Origin: an uncultured bacterium
GTDB taxonomy: Bacteria > Omnitrophota > Gorgyraeia > Gorgyraeales > Gorgyraeaceae
Direction: 5' to 3'
Assembly (NCBI GenBank): GCA_913009675.1
Contig: CAJVXD010000015.1
Span: forward strand, 1 to 11,731
Length of the DNA: 11,731 nucleotides
The notes beneath the pieces are model-generated. The model saw only the letters and a list, made by a program, of their open reading frames with translations, did not search any database and had not been told where the DNA came from. The translations under genes were made by a program, and so were the position numbers. Below are positions 1-6,920 of the stretch, piece after piece (position 1 is the first letter of the stretch; every line of letters begins with the position of its first letter).

Positions 1-724
1 TCCTTATGATAAAACATGGTATTATAGGCGTTCCTGCCAAAAGATTCAGGACTGCCGGCCCAGTCGGCGTATAAGCAGGCCTTCCGAAAAAATCAACAAA
101 GACACCTGATACGCTATCCATATCCTGGTCAGGCATAATGCCGAGCAATTCGTTCCTTTTAAGGACTGCTATTACCTCCTTTGCCGAGGTGTCCCTGTAT
201 AAAACAGAGAGCCCATGGCGCTTCCTGAGAGCCGATAAAAAACTCTCGAACTGCTCCATCCTGATACGCCTCGCAATGACATTTATTAAATATCCTTTTA
301 TGGCAAGATAGTGTGCCAAAAGCTCCCAGTTCCCAAAATGGGCTGACAGTATTATACCGCCTTTGCCCTCCCGGATAACCCTGTCTATTACCTCGAGCCC
401 CCTGCAGGTTATATAGCTATCTATATTCCCCTTATTAAACTTGGGTAGAGATATCATCTCTGCAAGGTTTTTCCCCAGATTTTCAAAGACCCCCTTTGCC
501 AGAATCCTTCTTTCTCCAAAGGAACTAGAATTACCAAATGCCCTCTCTAAATTACCCAATGCCAATCCCTGTTCTCTTCTCAGGATATAAAAAGTCCACC
601 TACCCAGCTGGGCCCCTATCCTGACTGCTAACCTGAGAGGTAATATATATATTAGAAAGGCTATGCATCTAAAGAGCAGGAATATTACAATCCTTCTCGG
701 CTTTTTCTTAGCCATAACCGCCAT
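1..724 (-). CDS. LpxL/HtrB-type lysophospholipid (lipid A) acyltransferase, C-terminus missing
   Basis: Partial gene running off the left edge; about 240 residues are visible and no stop is reached. Members of this family transfer an acyl chain to a lipid A precursor or another lysophospholipid at the cytoplasmic face of the inner membrane. Counting from the ATG at 715, a basic N-terminus (AKKKPRR) is followed by a membrane-associated helix at about residues 9-30. The catalytic HX4E motif is HFGNWE (H126, E131). The family block MPDQD...GVFVDFFGRPAYTPTGP lies at 194-220. In-frame ATGs at 724 and 715 are both possible, neither has a clear Shine-Dalgarno sequence, and an in-frame TAA just upstream of 724 excludes longer starts. 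It lies 61 bases downstream of the PilP-like gene on the same strand, so it may be co-transcribed. It implies an outer membrane with LPS-like lipid. The family is secure, but the exact substrate is not. Confidence 0.93.
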   Translation of the reverse strand, partial: MAVMAKKKPRRIVIFLLFRCIAFLIYILPLRLAVRIGAQLGRWTFYILRREQGLALGNLERAFGNSSSFGERRILAKGVFENLGKNLAEMISLPKFNKGNIDSYITCRGLEVIDRVIREGKGGIILSAHFGNWELLAHYLAIKGYLINVIARRIRMEQFESFLSALRKRHGLSVLYRDTSAKEVIAVLKRNELLGIMPDQDMDSVSGVFVDFFGRPAYTPTGPAVLNLLAGTPIIPCFIIR

Positions 725-785
725 ATATTATCATATAGAAGAGATATAAGTCAATAAAATTAAGGAGGGAAAGTTTTAATCTTTC

Positions 786-1229
786 TTAAAAGACATTGAG
801 CTTCAGGATGTGACGCTCGCCGTTTTCTTCAAGGATCACACTATTTTCAGTAATCTTAATCACTGTCATATTGCCTAGTTTATCTCCGACTTTTACAACG
901 TCTGTATTTATAATAGCGTATGGGTTCTTTTCGTCCCACACAATACCATTTACAATCAAGTCTCCCAGTTCAGTGTTCCCTGCGTTAGCTGTGGCCAAGA
1001 AAAACGGGTCCCGCCCCCATCCTTTTTCTATCTTAGATCTTTCCACTTCAGCTCTTTTAAAAGAAACAGGCTCCGACATAGAAGAGGTAACAGCCTTGCC
1101 CGTTTTATTCATAGAGTTCTTCTTTACCTGAATCCTCTGTGCGCCCCGGATAACCAGAAATATCAAAAATATAACACCGATACAGGTTATTGTAAGCTCG
1201 ATTCGTTCTTTCTTGTGTAGGTTCTTCAT
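786..1229 (-). CDS. PilP/GspC-like inner-membrane pilus assembly protein
   Basis: A 147-residue bitopic protein with a short basic cytoplasmic N-terminus, one transmembrane helix at about 11-27, a polar linker, and a small periplasmic beta domain at about 88-145 (LIVNGIVWDEKNPYAIINTDVVKVGDKLGN...). The W-G-R-D-P-F sequence at 71-76 before this domain is typical of PilP and GspC homology-region proteins, which connect the inner-membrane PilN/PilO (or GspL/GspM) ring to the secretin. Classical PilP is a lipoprotein, but there is no lipobox cysteine here. The protein is anchored by a helix like GspC, yet has no room for a PDZ domain. It starts 3 bases after the PilO-like stop and is the last pilus gene of the cluster. 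The PilP/GspC superfamily is well supported; choosing one name over the other is arbitrary. Confidence 0.85.
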   Translation of the reverse strand: MKNLHKKERIELTITCIGVIFLIFLVIRGAQRIQVKKNSMNKTGKAVTSSMSEPVSFKRAEVERSKIEKGWGRDPFFLATANAGNTELGDLIVNGIVWDEKNPYAIINTDVVKVGDKLGNMTVIKITENSVILEENGERHILKLNVF

Positions 1230-1232
1230 AAG

Positions 1233-1817
1233 TTATTTTCCCAGCATAAAGGCATTTAAGTCTATCTCTGCCTTTACCATTGGCGCTATTCCCGTATCCT
1301 TTTTTATATCCACCTTTTCTATGGTAACCATGGGATTTCTATTCAGCTCAAGACTTAAAAGAAATTCCCCCATTGCCTGATATCTCGCCTCAACGTTCAG
1401 GACCAGGGGCATGCATTTACAAAACCCCTCGAAAACCTTAACCTCCTTCCCCTGCAGGTCTTTATATGTAAAAATGTCCTTTGGCTTTACTAAAACCACG
1501 TCTATCTTAAAACGCTGTGCCTCCTTATTTAATTGCTTGATTATGTTAGATACCTCCTTCTCAGGAGGAAAGGCATCTTCAAACAAGGCCAATTCCTTGC
1601 GTATCCTTATGATATTTTCTTTAAGATCCTTCCTGCCGCCTATAAAACTGTAAAGATCGTTTATCTCTCCTGCTACATCCTTGAATTGAGCCTCTAATTT
1701 TTTGACCTCTCTATATTTCGGGAGATACACAAATTGAAATAATAATATTACGACAAATATAAGGATGCTTATTGTTATCATATCTTTCTTATTTTTAAAA
1801 CCGGGCATTATCTTCAT
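1233..1817 (-). CDS. pilO: PilO/GspM-like inner-membrane assembly protein
   Basis: A 194-residue protein with a short positively charged N-terminus, a single transmembrane helix at about 13-31, a coiled-coil-prone stretch at about 36-80 (rich in K/E/L, including REVKKLEAQFKDVAGEINDL), and a C-terminal ferredoxin-like periplasmic domain. The segments FPPEKEVSNIIKQLNKEAQRFKID and VEARYQAMGEFLLSLELNRNPMVTIEKVDI are typical of PilO. PilO dimerises with PilN and helps form the alignment ring between platform and secretin. It starts 8 bases after the PilM-N fusion stop, with a weak AGAG Shine-Dalgarno about 6-7 bases upstream of the ATG, and ends 3 bases before the PilP-like gene. An internal ATG at codon 4 is an alternative start. 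The order M-N, O, P matches the canonical pilMNOP order, which strengthens the assignment. Confidence 0.88.
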   Translation of the reverse strand: MKIMPGFKNKKDMITISILIFVVILLFQFVYLPKYREVKKLEAQFKDVAGEINDLYSFIGGRKDLKENIIRIRKELALFEDAFPPEKEVSNIIKQLNKEAQRFKIDVVLVKPKDIFTYKDLQGKEVKVFEGFCKCMPLVLNVEARYQAMGEFLLSLELNRNPMVTIEKVDIKKDTGIAPMVKAEIDLNAFMLGK

Positions 1818-1825
1818 AATAAACT

Positions 1826-3361
1826 CTACTTCGTCAAGTTACAGATTATCTCGAAATCCAATGCACCCGATGAGTAATCCTCGTCTTTTTCACTAAATAC
1901 CAACTGCACCTTTTCAAACATAGGGGAGCTTTCAAGGAGAGACATAAACTTGCTTAGCTGCCCTTCTTTCAAAACAATCCCCGAAAGCCTCAGATTAGGT
2001 TCTGTATTCTTCATAACCAGGGCATCCAGGGTCATAGAGGAAACCACGATATTGCTAAACTCCTTCATTATCTTTCCTGCCTCTATGCCTCCGGAAGAGA
2101 CAGTCTTCAAAGTAGAACTGAGCATAACCATCTTATCCCTGACAGTCCTTATATCCTGCACTGTCTCTAAATGCGCCCTGTATATTTCAAGCTCTTTTTT
2201 TAAATTAGCTGATTTGACCAGCAGGAATCCATAGGAAAACAGGGATATAAGGGCAAATGCAATAGAAACCATCCTCAGGGAAATCCTTTTCAACTCTCTG
2301 CCTTTTTCTTCTTTGAAGCTTTCCGGGAGCATATTTATATCGCTCCCCGTGCCTAAGACCAGGCCAACAGCCTCTGCAATTTCAGGAAGCACATCTAACA
2401 CCTCGGCCTCCATTTCTTTGGATATATAATCCCTTAAACCCTTTAATCTCGCAGCATTGCCTGCCAGGATAATCTTTTTGACAGGCTGAGAGGCGAACTC
2501 ATGCTCATAGTATTCCGTGGACCTCCTTATCTGCGTAATCAGCCTCTCCAGGACCGGCCTCATCACGGATAATATCCTGATATCCTCTGAAATGCCCTGT
2601 TCGATCTTTATCTTCTCGGCCTTTTCTCTCGAAAGCTCTATCCTGCCTTTGTCCGACATAAGAGTGCCTGTCATTGACGCGGTAATGGTGTCACCGCCTA
2701 TGGGGACCTTCCTTGTAAAAGACATTCTTTTATTTTCGACGATTGTTATTAGTGTTGAGCTGTTCCCTATATCTACAATGGCTACTGTCTCTTCCGGAGA
2801 AACCAGATTTAAATGATTTACATAATTAACGAGTGCGAACTCAGTAGGGATAACGGCCTGCACATTTAGGCCAAAACCCCTTAATTCCTTCAGCCTTGCT
2901 TCAATATCGCTCTCATTATAAACTATTGCTATTAACTCTATTTTCTTAGAGCCGTCCTCTATCTGTTTCTCTCCCAGGATACTGAATTTTATCCTGGATC
3001 TGTCAATATCAATATTATGAAGCTGGCCTTTTAGCTCCCATCTCAGGGCCTCTTCAATTTCCCCAACAGGCATAAAGGGCAATCCTACCCGCTTTATCGC
3101 TATCTCACCTCCCCTAAGATTAACAGATATCTTATCATCAGAGGATATATGCATATGGCCTGCCAAATCTTTAAGATAGGATACCTCTTTTACCATGGTA
3201 TCCTTGAGAGGGATTTCCCTGATATCTTCCTTAAGCCTTGCGGCCCTGAAATATTTTGCCCCTATATCAAGGCCTATCACGTTCCCGGATTTTGGTATCA
3301 AGCCTAAATCTGAAAGGATGGCCTTGCTTTCTTTTTTGAGTTGATCTAAAATGGATTTCAT
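1826..3361 (-). CDS. PilM-PilN fusion (GspL-like) assembly platform protein
   Basis: A 511-residue protein in one uninterrupted frame. Residues 28-337 form a PilM/FtsA-type actin-like ATPase: phosphate-1 loop GLDIGAKYFRA (30-40), phosphate-2 loop VDIGNSSTLI (196-205) and the late glycine motif ILAGNAARLKGL (298-309). After a linker of about four residues comes DINMLPESFK (341-350), which matches the conserved N-terminal peptide of PilN that docks into PilM. A transmembrane helix at about 360-381, a coiled-coil region at about 385-425 and a PilN periplasmic ferredoxin-like domain to the C-terminus follow. In most T4P systems PilM and PilN are separate, whereas GspL of T2SS has this same cytoplasmic-TM-periplasmic layout. 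The protein should join the cytoplasmic ring and ATPase to the periplasmic PilO/PilP. It begins 21 bases after the PilX-like stop with only a weak Shine-Dalgarno (AAAAAGAC). Confidence 0.92.
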   Translation of the reverse strand: MKSILDQLKKESKAILSDLGLIPKSGNVIGLDIGAKYFRAARLKEDIREIPLKDTMVKEVSYLKDLAGHMHISSDDKISVNLRGGEIAIKRVGLPFMPVGEIEEALRWELKGQLHNIDIDRSRIKFSILGEKQIEDGSKKIELIAIVYNESDIEARLKELRGFGLNVQAVIPTEFALVNYVNHLNLVSPEETVAIVDIGNSSTLITIVENKRMSFTRKVPIGGDTITASMTGTLMSDKGRIELSREKAEKIKIEQGISEDIRILSVMRPVLERLITQIRRSTEYYEHEFASQPVKKIILAGNAARLKGLRDYISKEMEAEVLDVLPEIAEAVGLVLGTGSDINMLPESFKEEKGRELKRISLRMVSIAFALISLFSYGFLLVKSANLKKELEIYRAHLETVQDIRTVRDKMVMLSSTLKTVSSGGIEAGKIMKEFSNIVVSSMTLDALVMKNTEPNLRLSGIVLKEGQLSKFMSLLESSPMFEKVQLVFSEKDEDYSSGALDFEIICNLTK

Positions 3362-3382
3362 GTCTTTTTAATTATACCACAA

Positions 3383-4642
3383 CTACAGTGGTTCATGCCA
3401 AGAAGAAATTGTCATGGTCGTCTCCGCACCGCTATCGAATCCTTGTATAGAACCGACATCTACCTTTGCGCTGTCTTTGGTTATAACTGCACCCTTATCC
3501 AATTCAGTGAGGGTGCCCCCGCACAGATTGCCTGTAAGTGTCAGATTTTGTTTATCAATATCTACTTCATCTGCCCCAAAAATAAGACCGGTTATTGTAA
3601 TATTCTTTTTCAAAATAACCTTTTGAGGCGACAGGAGAACCACCCCTTCTCCTGTGTCAGCGCCACTCCCCAAAACAACCCCGTTGTCTACCTGCACCCG
3701 CGAGGAAGAATAAAAAGTAACATCTTTCCCCACATTGCCATTTTTTTTCATCTTTAAAGTACTGCTGGAGATAAGCGCAATATTATCCCCTATATCCGTG
3801 TTTCTATTTATAGTAATCCTGCCCGTGGCGACTATGGTGCCGGAACCATCCACATAATCCTTTATCGTTACATTCCCGTTTACATATTCAGTCCCTGAAA
3901 GTGTTTCACCATTAAAGGTCCTGTTGCTATGCGATTCTTCTGAGGCGGTTGTAATCAAATTATCATAATATGTAGTGTCCAGTGTAGGCTGATTAGCCGG
4001 TGCGCTTGAGTGGTCAAGGGTATCGCCTGAAATTTCGGTACCACTGCCAACGCTAATCGTACCCGTAGCTAAAACATCTCCATTAATGGTGCAGTTTTTC
4101 CCTATCACCAGATCGTCATACACAAAGGTATCGCCCGTTATAGTCTGGTTCTTATTTATAGTGGTCGTACCTGTCCCGTCTCCGCCGCCGAAAAATATTG
4201 CAAAGTCTGCAAAGGTATCACCGCCGGTTGTCTTCTCTATATGCTGGGTTATAACCCGCTGTACATCATTGCCGTCCCAACCAGCAACCTTGCCTGTGGC
4301 TGTTACGTCTATTGAATCTTCTGCTTGATTGGCATAACTCACGCTAAATGTTCCTGCACCAAAGGATTGATCCGTCTTAACTGTCGGGGGGGTTGACCAA
4401 TCGCTGTCATTCCCGAGTTCTTCCATGTACCACTCCAGCCCTGCCTGAGCGAGATAAAATGCCTGCTGTGCCTGTATATCAGTCACGGAAGATATACTGC
4501 CGGTGGACATAGTAGACGCTATTATCAACGCCAGCGTCGACACTACCAGCATCACGATAGTGACTGCGATGAGAGAAATCCCACTGCTCCTCTTGAGAAG
4601 GTCAAAAATTCCTCGGGACGCTTTCCGACTCCAAATAAACAT
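3383..4642 (-). CDS. PilX/GspK-like minor pilin with a repetitive beta-solenoid-like region
   Basis: The N-terminus is a PilX_N-type segment: basic residues, then G-I-S-L-I-A and a hydrophobic helix at about 22-43, then AQQAFYLAQAGLEWYMEEL, the typical PilX signature after the helix. As in many PilX/GspK proteins, the glutamate at +5 of the mature pilin is absent (alanine here). The rest, from about residue 140 to 400, is rich in G, N, T, V and I with regularly alternating short strands (for example NGDVLATGTISVGSGTEISGD), suggesting a parallel beta-helix or related polymer-like fold. The start at 4642 is preferred: AAGGA (4651-4655) is 8 bases upstream, whereas the ATG at 4651 directly abuts it. 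Either start overlaps the 3' end of the PilW-like gene (41 bases with 4642). Total length is 419 residues. It probably sits at the filament tip. The PilX N-terminus is secure; the fold of the rest is inferred from composition. Confidence 0.85.
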   Translation of the reverse strand: MFIWSRKASRGIFDLLKRSSGISLIAVTIVMLVVSTLALIIASTMSTGSISSVTDIQAQQAFYLAQAGLEWYMEELGNDSDWSTPPTVKTDQSFGAGTFSVSYANQAEDSIDVTATGKVAGWDGNDVQRVITQHIEKTTGGDTFADFAIFFGGGDGTGTTTINKNQTITGDTFVYDDLVIGKNCTINGDVLATGTISVGSGTEISGDTLDHSSAPANQPTLDTTYYDNLITTASEESHSNRTFNGETLSGTEYVNGNVTIKDYVDGSGTIVATGRITINRNTDIGDNIALISSSTLKMKKNGNVGKDVTFYSSSRVQVDNGVVLGSGADTGEGVVLLSPQKVILKKNITITGLIFGADEVDIDKQNLTLTGNLCGGTLTELDKGAVITKDSAKVDVGSIQGFDSGAETTMTISSWHEPL

Positions 4643-5099
4643 CTTCGCCATCCTTTGTAAGGGTCAAATCTATCAGGACCCTTCTTATATCAGTTGCGCT
4701 AGGGCTAACGGCAGGTGTAGAAATCGTACTACCATTGGAATCATAATAAGTAAATGAGAGACTTGAAACATTTTCTGCCAGCGTATTAGCCGTCCCGTCT
4801 TCTGTCCGCTCAAGGTCAGAACCGTTTAAACTGTAAGTTATATCCGTATCATCCGTGTCTATAAATCTAAACTGCGAGCTGCTTGCTGCTATAACGCTTG
4901 TCAAATCCTTTACCTCTCTTACCTCCCTTACTATCCTGTTTATGGCAAGCCTTCCGTCTGATAAAAGACCGGCTCGCTTCAATCTAAAGGTCCACGCGTC
5001 AACTGCGCCAAACAAGATAAACCCCACCACGCCTGCTATAATACCGATTATTGTTATAACGACTACAAGCTCGATTAAGGTAAACCCGCGCTTTTTCAT
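4602..5099 (-). CDS. PilW/GspJ-like prepilin-type minor pilin
   Basis: A 165-residue protein with a textbook class III signal: MKKRG, then FTLIELVVVITIIGIIAGVVG, so a prepilin peptidase would cut after G5 and E10 is the +5 glutamate. The segment after the helix (AWTFRLKRAGLLSDGRLAINRIVREVREVKDL) and the later mixture of beta strands (FRFIDTDDTDITYSLNGSDLERTEDG) match GspJ/PilW proteins, which bind I and K partners to form the pseudopilus tip. It follows the PilV/GspI-like gene after a 49-base gap filled by a REP-like palindrome, and there is no Shine-Dalgarno before its ATG. Its last 41 bases overlap the start of the PilX-like gene, suggesting coupled translation. The J/W assignment rests on gene order and the N-terminal pattern. 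Confidence 0.85.
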   Translation of the reverse strand: MKKRGFTLIELVVVITIIGIIAGVVGFILFGAVDAWTFRLKRAGLLSDGRLAINRIVREVREVKDLTSVIAASSSQFRFIDTDDTDITYSLNGSDLERTEDGTANTLAENVSSLSFTYYDSNGSTISTPAVSPSATDIRRVLIDLTLTKDGEDVYLESESVPRNF

Positions 5100-5104
5100 A
5101 TATC

Positions 5105-5141
5105 GTTCGAGTGAGTCCGCCGAAGCGGGCGTGTCGAGAAC
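5105..5141. repeat. REP-like palindrome in the gap between the PilV-like and PilW-like genes
   Basis: The inner stem GTCCGC (5115-5120) pairs with GCGGGC (5125-5130) around a CGAA loop, with one G-T pair. Outer flanks GTTCGAG and TCGAGAAC are roughly complementary. The element fills most of the 49-base gap and occupies the place where a ribosome binding site for the PilW-like gene would be expected. In RNA it could act as a hairpin between the two genes. Confidence 0.6.
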
Positions 5142-5148
5142 AATCCCT

Positions 5149-5514
5149 CTAATAGTTTGTCACAATCGTCTTTAAACTAACGCTCCCTATCATCGTATTC
5201 GTCACTACCACTTCGACCTGTTTATAATCAGTCATACTCGGGTCGACTGCGATATCCATAGGCACTGCGCTTACTATAACCTGCCAGGAATAATTGCTAA
5301 AATTGCCGCTATAAGTCCCGCTGTCGGAAGTCACAGAAAAACCTTCACCAACCACCTTCTCCATCTCTCCCTTTGCTAAGCCTGCAGCAACGGTCATTAC
5401 CTCATCACGGGTTGCATTTGTAAATACACCCGTTAACACAGCCACTAGCCCTAAAAAGGCAATGCCGATAATTACTATTGATATGACTGTTTCGATTAAA
5501 GTAAAGCCGCGCAT
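5149..5514 (-). CDS. PilV/GspI-like prepilin-type minor pilin
   Basis: A 121-residue protein from the preferred ATG at 5514: MRG then FTLIETVISIVIIGIAFLGLVAVLTG, with cleavage expected after G3 and E8 as the +5 glutamate. The following AAGLAKGEMEKVVGEGF resembles the GspI/PilV pattern (A..LA..EME..). The 5514 start gives a short, normal prepilin leader and has AAGGGG (5522-5527) 7 bases upstream. A second in-frame ATG at 5547 overlaps the FimT-like stop as ATGA and would add the unusual peptide MSCCCGPRGQT, so translational coupling from there cannot be excluded. The position between the H-like and J-like genes fits the usual H-I-J-K order of T2SS minor pseudopilins. Confidence 0.85.
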   Translation of the reverse strand: MRGFTLIETVISIVIIGIAFLGLVAVLTGVFTNATRDEVMTVAAGLAKGEMEKVVGEGFSVTSDSGTYSGNFSNYSWQVIVSAVPMDIAVDPSMTDYKQVEVVVTNTMIGSVSLKTIVTNY

Positions 5515-5543
5515 TGTTTGACCCCTTGGTCCGCAGCAACAAC

Positions 5544-6032
5544 TCATTGTATCTTAACCTTCCCCGTTACTGCCTCGATCCTTACTGTCCTGGAATTACT
5601 TCCATCTGTCAGGGTCACTATACCCTCGTTCGACAAGGCCGTGCCGTTTCCATCATACGGTTTTCCTGTGGAATCAAATTCTATAGCGTCGCTAAAATTA
5701 GTGCTTACTATTTCTATCTCCTTAAACTCGTCCGTCCCACCAAAGTCAACCTCTAAATCTCCCTGTGTCTGGGGGTTTTTTGCCTTGGTCCCGGTGTTTA
5801 TCCTATATCCAAAATAAGATTCATCGCCTGTATCAAATGAGATACCGAACCTCACCTGTTCAGCCATAGCCATCTGCTGGCAATAACGTAAATCCATGGC
5901 AAGCTTTTGACAGGCCGCCTCAAGCCTGACAGGGCCCTTTGCCCTGCCGTTTATAAGCACCGCAACAGCCAGAATACCAACGATAGTAATCACTACTACC
6001 AGTTCGATCAACGTAAAACCGGTCCTATGCAT
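5544..6032 (-). CDS. FimT/GspH-like prepilin-type minor pilin
   Basis: A 162-residue protein: MHRTG then FTLIELVVVITIVGILAVAVL, giving cleavage after G5 and a +5 glutamate at E10. The helix extension (ACQKLAMDLRYCQQMAMAEQVRFGISFDTG) and the C-terminal strand ending in RTVRIEAVTGKVKIQ are typical of the GspH/FimT domain. A Shine-Dalgarno AGGGA (6039-6043) stands 6 bases before the ATG. It follows the glycosyltransferase by 37 bases and opens the block of four minor pilin genes. GspH/FimT proteins take part in the initiating complex of the pseudopilus, and in some competence pili FimT binds DNA. Which applies here cannot be told from sequence alone. Confidence 0.88.
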   Translation of the reverse strand: MHRTGFTLIELVVVITIVGILAVAVLINGRAKGPVRLEAACQKLAMDLRYCQQMAMAEQVRFGISFDTGDESYFGYRINTGTKAKNPQTQGDLEVDFGGTDEFKEIEIVSTNFSDAIEFDSTGKPYDGNGTALSNEGIVTLTDGSNSRTVRIEAVTGKVKIQ

Positions 6033-6069
6033 ATTATATCCCTATCCTGCTGCCGGGTAAAAAAACCCT

Positions 6070-6768
6070 TCACCGTCTACAATACTTTGCCAATTCCCAT
6101 AATATACCTAAACCATACCTTACACCTGCAAAAAAGTCAACCTGTGAGGCCTCTTTAAAGTATCTTGTTTCAATAGGGATTTCGGCTATCTTAAATCCGG
6201 CCCCGGCCGCCTTAATCAAGATCTGGGCATCGAATAAAAAATCATCTGAATTGGCTTGCCAGTCCACATTTTTTAAAAATCCCCTGCTGAATGCCCTGAA
6301 CCCTGTATGAAATTCGGAAAGGTTCAGATCCAGGACCTTATTTTCACAATATGTAAGAAATCTATTGGCCGCATACTTCCATAAAGGCATATTACCCTTC
6401 AATGCGCCTCCGCCCAGAATCCTGGAACCCAGAACAATGTCTACCTTATCCTCGATTATTGGCTGTATTAATCCAGGGATCTTACTTGCGTCGTACTGAT
6501 AATCGGGATGAAGCATTACTATAACATCAGCACCTTTATCCAGGGCCTCACGGTATAATGTCTTTTGATTCCCTCCATAGCCCTTATTCTTCTCGTGAAC
6601 CAATACACTAATTCCTAACCCCCTCGCCACATCAACAGTCCTGTCTTTACTCCCGTCATCACAGAGTATAACCTCATCAACAATACCTTTAGGTATGTCC
6701 CTGTAAGTATTCTCGAGGGTCAACTCTGCATTATATGCCGGCATCACGATTATGATCTTCTTATCCAT
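6070..6768 (-). CDS. Family 2 glycosyltransferase, polyprenyl-phosphate sugar synthase type
   Basis: A 232-residue GT-A fold enzyme of the DPM1/GtrB-like branch of GT2. Visible motifs are the N-terminal strand IIIVMPAYNAELTLE, nucleotide-binding DDGS (37-40), NKGYGGNQKTLYREAL (61-76), the metal-binding region HPDYQYDA (87-94, matching the DADLQH-type motif of the family), VLGSRILGGG (112-121) and the acceptor region EFHTGFRAFSR (152-161). Such enzymes usually move a sugar from a nucleotide donor to a polyprenyl phosphate on the cytoplasmic face. There is no C-terminal transmembrane pair of the GtrB kind, so the enzyme is probably soluble or peripheral. It has no clear Shine-Dalgarno and follows the YfhO-like gene after a 104-base repeat-bearing gap. 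The neighbouring YfhO-type protein is a plausible partner using its lipid-linked sugar. The donor sugar cannot be predicted. Confidence 0.9.
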   Translation of the reverse strand: MDKKIIIVMPAYNAELTLENTYRDIPKGIVDEVILCDDGSKDRTVDVARGLGISVLVHEKNKGYGGNQKTLYREALDKGADVIVMLHPDYQYDASKIPGLIQPIIEDKVDIVLGSRILGGGALKGNMPLWKYAANRFLTYCENKVLDLNLSEFHTGFRAFSRGFLKNVDWQANSDDFLFDAQILIKAAGAGFKIAEIPIETRYFKEASQVDFFAGVRYGLGILWELAKYCRR

Positions 6769-6872
6769 GATATTAAAAAAGGACTTCAGGTATTGGGGAA
6801 ACTCTGCATAAGTATTATGCCCCCTATTGGCTCCCTCTTATTAATTAGTATTGTGTCCCCCTATTTCCCTTA
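6769..6872. other. Gap between YfhO-like and GT2 genes
   Basis: The longest gene-free interval of the cluster (104 bases). It contains one full and one degenerate copy of the 32-bp repeat and a run of six A on the plus strand (T on the transcribed strand, 6775-6780) just before the GT2 start. I see no convincing hairpin terminator, no good promoter and no Shine-Dalgarno for the GT2 gene. Confidence 0.5.
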
Positions 6873-6920
6873 TTAATTAGTATTGTGTCCCCCTATTTCG
6901 GCGGGCCCCCTATTTCGGCG
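6808..6920 (-). repeat. Tandem 32-bp repeat plus partial 17-bp repeats at the 3' end of the YfhO-like gene
   Basis: Two perfect 31-base copies lie at 6837-6867 and 6869-6899 (period 32); read on the plus strand each contains TTAATTAGTATTGTGTCC followed by CCCTATTTC. A degenerate third copy is visible at 6808-6830 (AGTATTATG then CCCCCTATT). The 3' part is repeated again with a 17-base period: CCCCCTATTTCGGCG at 6889-6903 and 6906-6920. The array encodes the last 15 or so residues of the YfhO-like protein and supplies its stop codon. From memory, GGGGACACAATACT-type sequences accompany REP-associated (Y1-type) transposases in several phyla; this is unverified here and no transposase is present in the window. 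Confidence 0.85.

Noticed and set aside
272-283. GTCATTGCGAGG on the minus strand, similar to a widespread REP-type sequence
   Set aside because: It lies in the acyltransferase where it encodes VIARR, a sequence normal for the family; no palindrome or second copy is visible, so chance is more likely.
725-785. Terminator after the PilP-like gene (GAAAG and CTTTC around an AT-rich loop)
   Set aside because: The stem is only five AT-rich base pairs and no clean T-run follows.
3395-3757. Plus-strand open frames opposite the pilus genes, the longest about 120 codons
   Set aside because: They lie antisense to well-supported genes, have no convincing ribosome sites and encode low-complexity sequences with no recognisable domain.
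5149-5547. Longer PilV-like start at 5547 (peptide MSCCCGPRGQT before MRG)
   Set aside because: The ATG at 5514 has its own AAGGGG ribosome site and gives a normal short prepilin leader; the ATGA overlap at 5544-5547 is kept only as an alternative.
6033-6038. TATAAT on the minus strand just before the FimT-like start, as a promoter -10 box
   Set aside because: It touches the start codon, so transcription would start inside the gene, and no matching -35 box is visible; it is also the spacer after the AGGGA ribosome site.
6808-6920. Possible CRISPR array from the direct 32-bp repeats
   Set aside because: The copies are adjacent with one base between them, so there are no spacers, and the array is partly coding; no cas genes are present.
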